Shown piece after piece: positions 17,736-24,658 of a stretch of 64,000 nt of DNA; position 1 is the first letter of the stretch, and every line of letters begins with the position of its first letter. Source of the stretch: DAXETY01 sp051155755 (GTDB taxonomy: Bacteria > Desulfobacterota > Desulfobacteria > Desulfobacterales > SG8-13); assembly GCA_051155755.1 (NCBI GenBank), contig DAXETY010000040.1, positions 50,545 to 114,544 on the forward strand, written 5' to 3'. The position numbers and the translations under genes are program-made. The notes beneath the pieces are model-generated. The model did no database searches, had not been told where the DNA came from, and worked only from the letters and a program-made list of their open reading frames with translations.

Positions 17736-17764
17736 TTGACAAAAGCAGCAGATCTGATTATGAG
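17736..17764 (+). promoter_or_regulatory. sigma-70-type promoter of the NifX/MinD operon
   Basis: TTGACA (17736-17741), 17-base spacer, TATGAG (17759-17764). The -10 element lies inside the second operator copy, which predicts repression when a regulator is bound there. Confidence 0.65.
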
Positions 17765-17775
17765 TATATTCTCAT
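17760..17775. promoter_or_regulatory. palindromic operator, copy overlapping the -10 element
   Basis: ATGAGTATATTCTCAT, nested inside a larger perfect 10-base inverted repeat, AAAGCAGCAG (17742-17751) and CTGCTGCTTT (17781-17790). The perfect AGGAGGT ribosome binding site of the NifX gene follows. The cognate regulator is not encoded in the window as far as I can tell. Confidence 0.75.
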
Positions 17776-17803
17776 AACAACTGCTGCTTTACAGGAGGTA
17801 TGC

Positions 17804-18175
17804 ATGACAAAAATTGCCGTCAGCTGTGAAGAACCGACGCTGGATTCGGCTGTGGATCCGCGATTTGGCCGGGCCGCCGGCTTTTTGATCGTCGATCCGG
17901 AGACCCTGAATTTCGAATATGTCGAAAATGGTGCCGCCCAGGCCATGGCCCAGGGGGCCGGCATCGCCGCGGCCGAGACCGTGGTCCAGGCCGGCGCCGC
18001 GGTGGTGCTGACCGGTTTCGTCGGTCCAAAGGCGTTTATCGCCCTTTCGGCCGCCGGGGTCCGGGTGGGGCAGAATCTGGAAAATCTCACTGTACGCGAA
18101 GCGGTCGAACGTTACAAGGCCGGTGAGGTCGAAATCGCCGACCAACCCAACCGCAGCCGAGGACACTGGCAATGA
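17804..18175 (+). CDS. NifX/ORP-family protein (dinitrogenase iron-molybdenum cofactor domain)
   Basis: 123 residues, start MTKIAVSCEEPTLDSAVDPR followed by FGRAAGFLIVD, the pattern of the NifX/NafY and orange-protein (ORP) fold that carries metal-sulfur clusters. An ideal AGGAGGT precedes the ATG. Its stop overlaps the next start as ATGA, so it is translationally coupled to the first MinD-type ATPase. In Desulfovibrio the ORP complex joins such proteins with MinD/ferredoxin ATPases; by analogy this one may bind or deliver a Mo/Cu or Fe-S cluster. Target unknown. Confidence 0.82.
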   Translation: MTKIAVSCEEPTLDSAVDPRFGRAAGFLIVDPETLNFEYVENGAAQAMAQGAGIAAAETVVQAGAAVVLTGFVGPKAFIALSAAGVRVGQNLENLTVREAVERYKAGEVEIADQPNRSRGHWQ

Positions 18176-19047
18176 AGCTGGCAATTGCAAGCGGAAAAGG
18201 CGGTACCGGAAAGACGACCCTGGCGGCCGCATTGGTTTCGGTATGGTCGCGACCGGTGGTGGCCGTAGACCTGGATGTGGAAGAACCCAACCTGCACCTG
18301 TTTCTGCAGCCCGAGATCACGGGCCGGCAAACCGCAACCATTGAAGTGCCGCGCGTTGACAAAAGCAAGTGCACATATTGCGGCAAATGCGCCGAAATCT
18401 GCCGGTTCAAGGCCATCAGCGTTCTGGGAGAGGTTTTGATCACCTTTCCGGAAATGTGCCACGGGTGCGGCGGCTGCATGGCCGTCTGTCCCGAAAACGC
18501 GGTGACCCCCGCTAATCGCCCGCTGGGCGAAATTCTATGGGGGAAAACCGCAAATGCCGAATTTTGGATGGGTCGGCTGCGGGTGGGTGAAGCCATGAGC
18601 CCGCCCTTGATGCGGCAGGTCAAATCCCGTTTGAACGAATCCCTTGCCGGCCGCAACGCGGACGTCATCATCGATGCGCCGCCGGGAGTGAGCTGCCCGG
18701 CCGTCAATGCGGTGATGGATACCGATGCCATTTTGCTGGTCACCGAACCGACGCCGTTCGGATTCTATGACCTGCGGCTGGCCCACCAGGCATTCACGCC
18801 GTTGGGGATTCCCATGGGAGTCGTCATCAACCGGGCCGGTCTCGGGGACCGGTCCGTGTACGAATACTGCGAAGAGCAGCATCTGCCGATTCTGGGCGAA
18901 GTACCCTATCGGCGGCGCATTGCCACGGCCTATGCCGCCGGAATGGTCCTGTCCGACCTGGAAACCGAAATGCACCGCTTTTTCAGCGAACTGGCAGACC
19001 AAATCCAAACCGGCGCCATCGGCAACCAGGAGGTCGAAGTTGATTGA
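18172..19047 (+). CDS. MinD/Mrp-type P-loop ATPase with ferredoxin insertion (first of pair)
   Basis: 291 residues. Deviant Walker A motif KGGTGKTT at about 9-16, an inserted 2x[4Fe-4S] ferredoxin domain with Cys 67, 70, 73, 77 and 96, 99, 102, 106, then the rest of the SIMIBI fold (DVIIDAPPGVSCP as switch II region). Equivalent to the paired ATPases of the Desulfovibrio orange-protein gene cluster. Probably couples ATP hydrolysis to Fe-S or heterometal cluster handling. The gene overlaps NifX by four bases upstream and the second ATPase by eight bases downstream. Confidence 0.88.
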   Translation: MKLAIASGKGGTGKTTLAAALVSVWSRPVVAVDLDVEEPNLHLFLQPEITGRQTATIEVPRVDKSKCTYCGKCAEICRFKAISVLGEVLITFPEMCHGCGGCMAVCPENAVTPANRPLGEILWGKTANAEFWMGRLRVGEAMSPPLMRQVKSRLNESLAGRNADVIIDAPPGVSCPAVNAVMDTDAILLVTEPTPFGFYDLRLAHQAFTPLGIPMGVVINRAGLGDRSVYEYCEEQHLPILGEVPYRRRIATAYAAGMVLSDLETEMHRFFSELADQIQTGAIGNQEVEVD

Positions 19048-19942
19048 AATCGTGATTCTCAGCGGCAAGGGCGGCACCGGGAAAACATCGTTGGCGGCCG
19101 CATTTGCGCATCTGTCATCGAAGCGGGTGCTGTGCGACCTGGACGTGGACGCGCCGGATCTGCACCTGCTTTTGCACCCGGAAATCGAACGCAGGGAACT
19201 TTTCGTTTCGGGCAATGAGGCCAAAATTGTTACGGAAAAATGTGAAGACTGCGGCCTGTGTGCGGAATTGTGTCGCTTCGATGCCGTCTCGAAGGCCAAC
19301 GGCATGCCGCAAATCGATCCCATCCGATGTGAAGGCTGCGGGGTTTGCGTGGACTTCTGTCCGGCCGATGCCATTGCCTTTCCGGAAAAAGAATGCGGTG
19401 AATGGTATCTTTCGCAAACGCGGTTCGGGGCCATGGTTCATGCCCAGCTCTTTGCCGGCGAAGAAAATTCCGGGCGCCTGGTGGCGCTGCTGCGCCAGCA
19501 GGCCCGGCAACTGGCCGCAACGATGGGAGCCGACTGGATCCTGTCCGACGGGCCGCCGGGAATCGGCTGTCCGGTGATCAGCTCGCTGTCGGGGGCCTCG
19601 CTGGCGGTGATCGTGACCGAACCCACGCCGTCGGGCCGGCATGATCTGCAGCGGGTGGTCGACCTCTGCGGCCACTTTCAAGTACCGGCCGGGGTGATCG
19701 TCAACAAGGCGGATCTCAATCCGAAATTGACCGAAAAGATTCAAACCGACAGCACCGCCTCCGGCCTGACCCTGCTCGGAGAACTGCCCCATGATCCGGT
19801 CATCACCCGGGCGATGGTGCAGGGCCAGGTCGTTACCGAATACGACCATGGCGAATTTTCAGAGCAGGTGCGACGCATCTGGCAGACCATCGAAGAAGTG
19901 GCCGGTGTCCGAGCGGCCGAATCGATGTCCGGTGGCCGTTGA
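19040..19942 (+). CDS. MinD/Mrp-type P-loop ATPase with ferredoxin insertion (second of pair)
   Basis: 300 residues from a TTG at 19040: AGGAGG lies six bases upstream inside the end of the preceding gene, and this start gives MIEIVILSGKGGTGKTS. The ferredoxin insertion uses Cys 68, 71, 74, 78 and 97, 100, 103, 107. Switch region ILSDGPPGIGCPVIS. It is a paralogue of the previous protein, and the pair probably forms a heterodimer, since each P-loop ATPase of this class dimerises over nucleotide. Longer in-frame extension to 18725 is antisense-like shadow coding and is rejected. Confidence 0.88.
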   Translation: MIEIVILSGKGGTGKTSLAAAFAHLSSKRVLCDLDVDAPDLHLLLHPEIERRELFVSGNEAKIVTEKCEDCGLCAELCRFDAVSKANGMPQIDPIRCEGCGVCVDFCPADAIAFPEKECGEWYLSQTRFGAMVHAQLFAGEENSGRLVALLRQQARQLAATMGADWILSDGPPGIGCPVISSLSGASLAVIVTEPTPSGRHDLQRVVDLCGHFQVPAGVIVNKADLNPKLTEKIQTDSTASGLTLLGELPHDPVITRAMVQGQVVTEYDHGEFSEQVRRIWQTIEEVAGVRAAESMSGGR

Positions 19943-20047
19943 TGAGAAGAAAATTTACTGAGATTCAGGTTTTGCATAACGAACGAATCTTGGCTTCCAA
20001 AAAACGAAACCGTTTACTATAAGTCGACAAAAGCACTCAAACCCAAG

Positions 20048-20240
20048 CTGAGCGTTTCAAATTTTCAAAATACAAAATTTAATTCGATTAGAGGATTTCA
20101 GTCTATTTAAGTTTTGAAAATTAGAAACCCTGCGGGATTGCCGATCTTACCGCATCTACGGCGTCAGAAGCCGTTGCGCATATATGAATACAGCGCAACA
20201 GCTTCTTCCTTGTATCTGCGGCAACCTCGACAATCGCTCA
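20048..20240 (+). repeat. ~190-bp direct repeat, left copy
   Basis: Runs from CTGAGCGTTTCAAATTTT to CAATCGCTCA. The last 110 bp are nearly identical to 21931-22041 and contain a hairpin GAAGCCGTTGCG ... CGCAACAGCTTC (one mismatch). The first 80 bp are AT-rich and more diverged. It occupies most of the gap between the second ATPase and the second NifX gene; 19943-20047 shows nothing else. Confidence 0.75.
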
Positions 20241-20321
20241 ACTTGGGTCAAAAGCGCGCCGAATGCCTCTGAAACCGCATCGGTGTGCTCCATAGAACCA
20301 ACGATCAACAAGGAGAAACCG

Positions 20322-20714
20322 ATGAACACCGTTGTTGCCATTCCCTCTTCCATGCCGGGCGGTCTGCAGGCACCGCTCGGAGCTCATTTCGGACACTGTG
20401 ATCTCTACACGCTGGTGTCCATTGCCGATGGCAAAGTCCATCAGGTCGAAGTCATTCCCAACGTGCCGCATCAGCAGGGCGGCTGCATGGCTCCCGTGCA
20501 GTACCTGGCCGAAAAAGGCGCCCAGGCCCTGATTGCCGGCGGAATGGGTCTGCGTCCGCTGATGGGATTCCACCAGGTGGGCATCCGGGTCTTCTACGGC
20601 GGCGATGCCACCACCGTGGGAGATGCCGTCAACGCTTTCGTACAGGGAAGCCTGCCGCAATTCGATCAACAGCACACCTGTGGCGGCGGCGGTGGAGTCC
20701 ATCGGGTCGGATGA
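20322..20714 (+). CDS. second NifX/ORP-family protein with Cys/Gly-rich tail
   Basis: 130 residues from the ATG at 20322, with AAGGAGA seven bases upstream. Begins MNTVVAIPSSMPGGLQAPLG then AHFGHCDLYTLV, the NifX-fold pattern with a Cys after the His. A second Cys follows in HQQGGCMAPVQYL and the tail is HTCGGGGGVHRVG. These Cys/His residues are plausible cluster ligands. The stop overlaps the next start (ATGA). An in-frame extension to 20184 derives from the direct repeat and is rejected. Confidence 0.82.
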   Translation: MNTVVAIPSSMPGGLQAPLGAHFGHCDLYTLVSIADGKVHQVEVIPNVPHQQGGCMAPVQYLAEKGAQALIAGGMGLRPLMGFHQVGIRVFYGGDATTVGDAVNAFVQGSLPQFDQQHTCGGGGGVHRVG

Positions 20715-21181
20715 AATTTCCCCGTCACATCAATGGAAAACCGCGCCCGGGGCTTGCGGGTCTTTTTCCATCCTCCGAAGCGTCAACGCGGTTGCACCGG
20801 CATGTCCAGTCGCCCTGCAATGTGGGGCGGCTGGACAATGCCACCGGCAAGGCCCACGGCGTCGGCAGCTGCGGCGATTCGCTCGAGGTATACCTGCAGG
20901 TGGAAAATCAGCAAATCCACCGCATCGGACACGTACCGCACGGCTGCGGTTTCACGGTCGCCTGTGCCAGTGCCATGAGCGAACTGGTCGAAGGCCTCAC
21001 CCTCGAAGAGGCCCTGCGGCTGACCCCCGATGCGGTATCCCGTGTGCTGGGCGGCCTGCCGGAAGATCACCGTCACTGTGCCGCCCTGGCGGTCAATACC
21101 CTGGGCGAGGCCATCGAAGACTGCCTGCGGGGACAGTGGGGCAAATCGCCGGAGGTGGAATCCAAATTCAGCCACAAATAA
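20711..21181 (+). CDS. IscU/NifU-N-like iron-sulfur scaffold protein
   Basis: 156 residues. The three scaffold cysteines are in place: Cys54 (GVGSCGDSLEVYL, with the usual Asp two residues on), Cys79 (HGCGFTVACASAMSEL) and Cys123 (PEDHRHCAALAVNTLGEAI). IscU-type proteins assemble [2Fe-2S] or [4Fe-4S] clusters and hand them to targets. Its place between a NifX-like gene and a zinc-ribbon gene suggests a dedicated scaffold for this cluster rather than the housekeeping one. No cysteine desulfurase is nearby. Confidence 0.82.
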   Translation: MKFPRHINGKPRPGLAGLFPSSEASTRLHRHVQSPCNVGRLDNATGKAHGVGSCGDSLEVYLQVENQQIHRIGHVPHGCGFTVACASAMSELVEGLTLEEALRLTPDAVSRVLGGLPEDHRHCAALAVNTLGEAIEDCLRGQWGKSPEVESKFSHK

Positions 21182-21194
21182 AAGGTGGGAACCG

Positions 21195-21449
21195 ATGCCG
21201 ATTTTTGAGATTCAATGCCGCGCGTGCGGCTATCAAGGTGAAACCTTGGTGCTTTCGGGCAGCGAATCCGTCGCATGTCCCCAGTGCGACAGTGCCGAAA
21301 TCACCCGATTGATGTCCACGCCCAGCTCCTTGACCGGTAAAACGCCACAGGCCGTGCCGGGTCCCAGCGACACCGCCTGCTGTGGACGTTCGGTCTCGGA
21401 GGCCGGATGTGCGGGTCCGGGGTCGTGCTGCGGTAAAACGAGTGGATGA
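21195..21449 (+). CDS. FmdB-family zinc-ribbon protein
   Basis: 84 residues, MPIFEIQCRACGYQGETLVL start with CxxC (Cys 8 and 11) and a second CxxC at CPQC near 28-31, the FmdB/YhbB-type zinc ribbon annotated as putative regulatory protein. The tail is rich in cysteine (ACCGRS, GSCCGKTSG) which is not typical of the family and could bind extra metal. AAGGTGGGA precedes the ATG. Lies 13 bp after the scaffold gene. Confidence 0.75.
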   Translation: MPIFEIQCRACGYQGETLVLSGSESVACPQCDSAEITRLMSTPSSLTGKTPQAVPGPSDTACCGRSVSEAGCAGPGSCCGKTSG

Positions 21450-21465
21450 GGAGGAGTCGGCCGTT

Positions 21466-21849
21466 ATGTTGCGAATCTGCGTCGTTACCGATGCGCCGGA
21501 GCGTTTTTCGGATTTGACCGAAGCCCTGGCCGCCGAGTCGGATTGTGAATTCGACTGGTCCGCATCGGTTTCCGAAGCCCTGTCGCTGGCGGAGCGCTGC
21601 CTGCCGGCGCTGATGATCATCGACGAATCCGTCGAGGGGCGCCCGGCGCTGGAAGTCGCCCGGCAGGTCATTCAGAAAAATGCCATGATCAATCTGGTCG
21701 TGGTCAGCCGGATGGAGCCGGAGGCATTTCACGAAGCCGCCGAAGGTCTCGGCATCGCCGCTTGCCTGCCGCCGGATCCCGATCCCGATCGGCCCCAGAT
21801 ATTGCTGCGGACGCTGGACTTGCTGGTCGACGGGCTCAATCCGCACTGA
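21466..21849 (+). CDS. receiver-like single-domain protein lacking the conserved Lys
   Basis: 127 residues from the ATG at 21466 (GAGGAG nine bases upstream). The fold pattern of a response-regulator receiver is visible: MLRICVVTD (beta1 with Asp), PALMIIDES with the phospho-acceptor-like Asp, and INLVVVS (beta4 with Ser). The usual KP after beta5 is replaced by LPPDP, so phosphorylation signalling is doubtful. It has no output domain. It closes the second half of the NifX cluster, and its 3' end touches the right copy of the direct repeat. Confidence 0.6.
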   Translation: MLRICVVTDAPERFSDLTEALAAESDCEFDWSASVSEALSLAERCLPALMIIDESVEGRPALEVARQVIQKNAMINLVVVSRMEPEAFHEAAEGLGIAACLPPDPDPDRPQILLRTLDLLVDGLNPH

Positions 21850-22041
21850 GCGTTTCAAATTTTTAAACAAGACGATTCTGTCTTTATGAGAGGATTCAAA
21901 TCCGTTGCAATTTTGAAAATTTGAAACCCCTTCGGGGCTTGCCGATCTTACCGCATCTACGGCGTCAGAAGCCGTTGCGCATATTTCAATATAACGCAAC
22001 GGCTTCTTCCTTGTCTCTGCGGCAACCTCGTCAATCGCTCA
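21846..22041 (+). repeat. ~190-bp direct repeat, right copy
   Basis: Same orientation as the copy at 20048-20240. It starts within the stop codon region of the receiver-like gene and carries a perfect 12-base hairpin GAAGCCGTTGCG / CGCAACGGCTTC. The 22042-22210 remainder contains a further short match to the left end (GAGCGTTTCAAATT near 22188). Confidence 0.75.
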
Positions 22042-22210
22042 GACAGGATGATTTTTTACAGTGTTGATAGGCTATTGTAGCGTCGTGCATATTAAATGCT
22101 GCCCTTGTCACATCCTAGCATGACGCTCTTGAATGCCTTGCAAATGAACGAATACAACTCGTGAAATGTGCGGATTCACCCGCACGGAGCGTTTCAAATT
22201 AGAGGGATTT

Positions 22211-22852
22211 TCAGGAGAGGGAAACCACCACCGCGTCGTGCATCCAGCGCCGCGGCAGCGTGCCGGGACTGTAAACCTGGCGCAGAAAATAGCTGCATTC
22301 TTCGCAAAACCGCAGACCCCGTCCGTCAATAATTGCCTGGACGTAACCCTTGTAGCCGAACTTGTTGAACTCTCCGCGACTCATTGGACACAGATTGCCG
22401 TCCGGAGCCTTGCGATAGGCGGCGTGATCGGTAAGTCCCAGGTTGTGTCCCACCTCGTGCAGCGCCACTTTCAGCGTACGCCCGATGAAAAGATCGTATT
22501 CACTTTCGGTATCGATTCTGCAGGGGGACAATTTCTTGGTGGAAACGACGGCTACATCGTTTTTGGGATTTTTGCCGCCGAAGATGGAATTGTAAAACTC
22601 GTCTTCGTCATCGGTGGTCAGGTCCGCATCGGTAATCCCCAGTGTGTGGCCGCCGTATTGCTCGTGAAGAATCATGGTGAGCAGCTGTGCGTCGATCCGG
22701 TCGATCGACGGGGCATTGTGATGGCTGAGGGAATACTCCTCGATCATTCCGCGGAAGGAATCCAGGATTCCATCGCCGATGGTATGAAGACTGCTGTAGG
22801 TGATGTTGTTGCCGATGCGTACAATCGTGAGCTTCGATATTTCTCCCAGCAT
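22211..22852 (-). CDS. archaemetzincin-like zinc metalloprotease
   Basis: 213 residues from the ATG at 22852 (GGGTGGG upstream). Zinc site HEVGHNLGLTDH at 132-143 (HExxHxxGxxH), followed by Cys155-Pro-Met157 and Cys183/Cys186 (FCEEC), matching the second, structural zinc site and Met-turn of archaemetzincins. The central part TMILHEQYGGHTLGITDADL also fits. Cytoplasmic, no signal sequence; physiological substrate unknown in the family. A TTG start at 22966 is possible but would place the coding start next to a Fur-box-like sequence, which argues for the shorter form. Confidence 0.8.
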   Translation of the reverse strand: MLGEISKLTIVRIGNNITYSSLHTIGDGILDSFRGMIEEYSLSHHNAPSIDRIDAQLLTMILHEQYGGHTLGITDADLTTDDEDEFYNSIFGGKNPKNDVAVVSTKKLSPCRIDTESEYDLFIGRTLKVALHEVGHNLGLTDHAAYRKAPDGNLCPMSRGEFNKFGYKGYVQAIIDGRGLRFCEECSYFLRQVYSPGTLPRRWMHDAVVVSLS

Positions 22853-22971
22853 CCTAGCCCACCCTGAAGTAGGGGCCGTCGTTCGAAATCCGAAACGCGA
22901 ACGGCCTCGTGGCTCCCCGGTTATGACCATGTCATTCAGGGGCGGATCTTCCGTCCCGATTTCCAAAGAAC

Positions 22972-22983
22972 AATGATTATCAT
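22972..22983. promoter_or_regulatory. possible Fur-box-like site
   Basis: AATGATTATCAT matches the 12-base core of the Fur consensus and lies about 120 bp upstream of the protease start and in the gap before the 26-aa gene. The flanking bases do not extend the match, so this is tentative. Confidence 0.3.
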
Positions 22984-23027
22984 ATCAATGTTTCGGCGTC
23001 AGGTCAACGTTCGGGCGGGTTTAGCTC

Positions 23028-23108
23028 TCAGCGGCTGGCCCAGAATATCCAGATCAACAACACAATGGAAAGAACTGTGACGGCAAGGAAAAACACTGTA
23101 GTCGTCAT
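23028..23108 (-). CDS. 26-residue single-pass membrane protein
   Basis: ATG at 23108 with a near-perfect GGAGGTGGAG ribosome binding site five bases upstream. The product starts MTTTVFFLAVTVLSIVLLIW and ends WASR: one hydrophobic helix with a positive end. Size and layout fit small regulatory or assembly membrane peptides. It lies upstream of, and on the same strand as, the archaemetzincin-like gene. Confidence 0.55.
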   Translation of the reverse strand: MTTTVFFLAVTVLSIVLLIWIFWASR

Positions 23109-23383
23109 GACTCCACCTCCAATATGGGATCGTCGCAGCTGGCAATTGCGCGGATCATTCCGCCATGTCGGAATTCAGAGTAAAAAGATCATTTCTGGGT
23201 GGATACGATCTAACAAACCGGATATTTTTCACATATTTTAATTTTCATCGACGGGCTGTCAACCATCCATTCCGATCCATCATCGAATCTGCGCGTTTCC
23301 AATTTTTCAAAACATAATTTTCTCATCTTACCGGAGACAATACGCCTGCCTTGCCAATGTTCGGAACATACTTAGGATAAGAC

Positions 23384-23836
23384 ATGGTCATTGACGAAGA
23401 AATTGAAATTCATGCCCCCCTGGACGTTGTCTGGCGGATCTTTTCCCAAATGGAAGCCTGGGACCAGTGGAACACGGCCTGCCGGGAATGCTGCATCCTG
23501 GAGGGGGATTCCATGAACTCCGGCACCTGCTTCTCCTTCAAGATCAAGCCCTGGTTTCTGCCGTTGCGGGTCGCGCCGCGAATCGTGGAATGTGACCCCG
23601 GCAAGACCGTCACCTGGGAGGGCGGGCGACTTGGGGTGAACGCCGCCCACACCTGGCGATTCCGCGAACAGGACGGCAAGGTCATTCTGCACAGTGTGGA
23701 ACGATTTCGCGGGCCCCTGTTGATCATCGGGCGGGTGCTCGGAATTCCACAAAAACTGCATCGATTGACCCGTGAGTTTCTGGAAACGTTAAAAAAGGCT
23801 GCTGAAAACTGCGGAAATTCAGGCCATGCCACCTGA
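23384..23836 (+). CDS. SRPBCC-family (START-like) protein
   Basis: 150 residues: MVIDEEIEIHAPLDVVWRIF start, WDQWN near residue 27, and a C-terminal amphipathic helix (LTREFLETLKKAAEN), the polyketide-cyclase/dehydrase-like SRPBCC pattern. These proteins bind hydrophobic ligands in a deep pocket; ligand unknown. Monocistronic; a composite hairpin repeat starts 80 bp after its stop. Confidence 0.8.
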   Translation: MVIDEEIEIHAPLDVVWRIFSQMEAWDQWNTACRECCILEGDSMNSGTCFSFKIKPWFLPLRVAPRIVECDPGKTVTWEGGRLGVNAAHTWRFREQDGKVILHSVERFRGPLLIIGRVLGIPQKLHRLTREFLETLKKAAENCGNSGHAT

Positions 23837-23916
23837 GCCACCGCTGGTTGAGGAGTTGATGCTGCTTGGAAAATTTTGCCTGCCCATCGCCGCGCGCCGG
23901 CGGACCTGCTTTGTTT

Positions 23917-24142
23917 TCTTGCCTAAACCGGGTGCTATGCACCCGGTGCAAGTTCAACATCGAAGCACAGCAGTGCTTCTGTCTTTTCTTGCCAGCGCCG
24001 GTTGCACGGCACCCGGCAGCAAGTTCGACATGGGAGCACTGCCGTGTTCCCGGCTTTTCGTTGAAAAGCCGTTCCGCCCGTCTGGCGGGCGGATGTCGAT
24101 GCGGCCTATGGCCGAAAATCCAAGCCACCCGCTTTGCGGGTG
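23917..24142 (+). repeat. composite hairpin repeat, full copy B
   Basis: A string of short inverted repeats: ACCGGGTGCTATGCACCCGG, GAAGCACAGCAGTGCTTC, GGCTTTTCGTTGAAAAGCC, CCGCCCGTCTGGCGGGCGG, TCGGCC-type TTCGGCCATAGGCCGAA on the other strand, and CACCCGCTTTGCGGGTG. The same modules in the same order recur at 29667-29892 (inverted) and, shortened, at 42831-42947 (inverted) and 7585-7647. Confidence 0.8.
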
Positions 24143-24159
24143 ATTGTTGACTTCCCTCC

Positions 24160-24447
24160 GACAGTGCCGAACGTTTTATCGATCACAGCGGCACCATCCA
24201 GCTGAACCTGGAAGATATTCCGCACCTGCGCTTCAACGGTGTTCGTCCGCAACTGCCGTTCGATCACTCCTGGTCTAAAGTTACGATTTTGTATCGATAC
24301 TATTTAAAAAGAACAATATTGTTGTTTTTACGGCCGGTTCACAGGCGCTTAAACTCACGTTATATAATTATATTTCAGTATCTTATACAAATTGGTGTAC
24401 TTGTTGCAAAAGACATGATTCGAACCGTTCAGACTTCAACGGGATGA
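24160..24447 (+). other. open frame with protein-like start, possible gene remnant
   Basis: A stop-free frame of 95 codons whose first 35 residues (SAERFIDHSGTIQLNLED, then IPHLRFNGVRPQLPF) look like genuine protein, while the rest is AT-rich and improbable. There is no start codon or ribosome binding site. It may be a truncated gene fragment brought in with the adjacent repeat. Otherwise 24143-24451 is featureless. Confidence 0.2.
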
Positions 24448-24451
24448 TACC

Positions 24452-24649
24452 ATGAAAGAATTACAGGTCACCAATTTTTGCATATCCGGAATCATGTCCA
24501 TGTGTACCGCCGGCAGCAACTGGAAGGATCAGCAATCTTGCAAATTCTACATGCGTGCTTCGACATCCCGGCGCTGCATGTATTTCCGTGAGACCCATGG
24601 CGGCCATTGTGACTGTGTTGCCGCTCAGAAAGAGATCCGCAGCTTGTAA
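24452..24649 (+). CDS. cysteine-rich small protein (65 aa)
   Basis: Starts MKELQVTNFCISGIMSMCTA. Six cysteines: Cys10, Cys18, Cys30 (QQSCKFYMRAS), Cys42 (CMYFRE) and the C-terminal CDC pair in GGHCDCVAAQ. The spacing suggests a metal or cluster site. The ribosome binding site is weak. I believe similar small proteins occur in sulfate reducers, but no function is known to me. It is convergent with the SUMF1-fold gene. Confidence 0.55.
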   Translation: MKELQVTNFCISGIMSMCTAGSNWKDQQSCKFYMRASTSRRCMYFRETHGGHCDCVAAQKEIRSL

Positions 24650-24658
24650 CGGTGTCGG

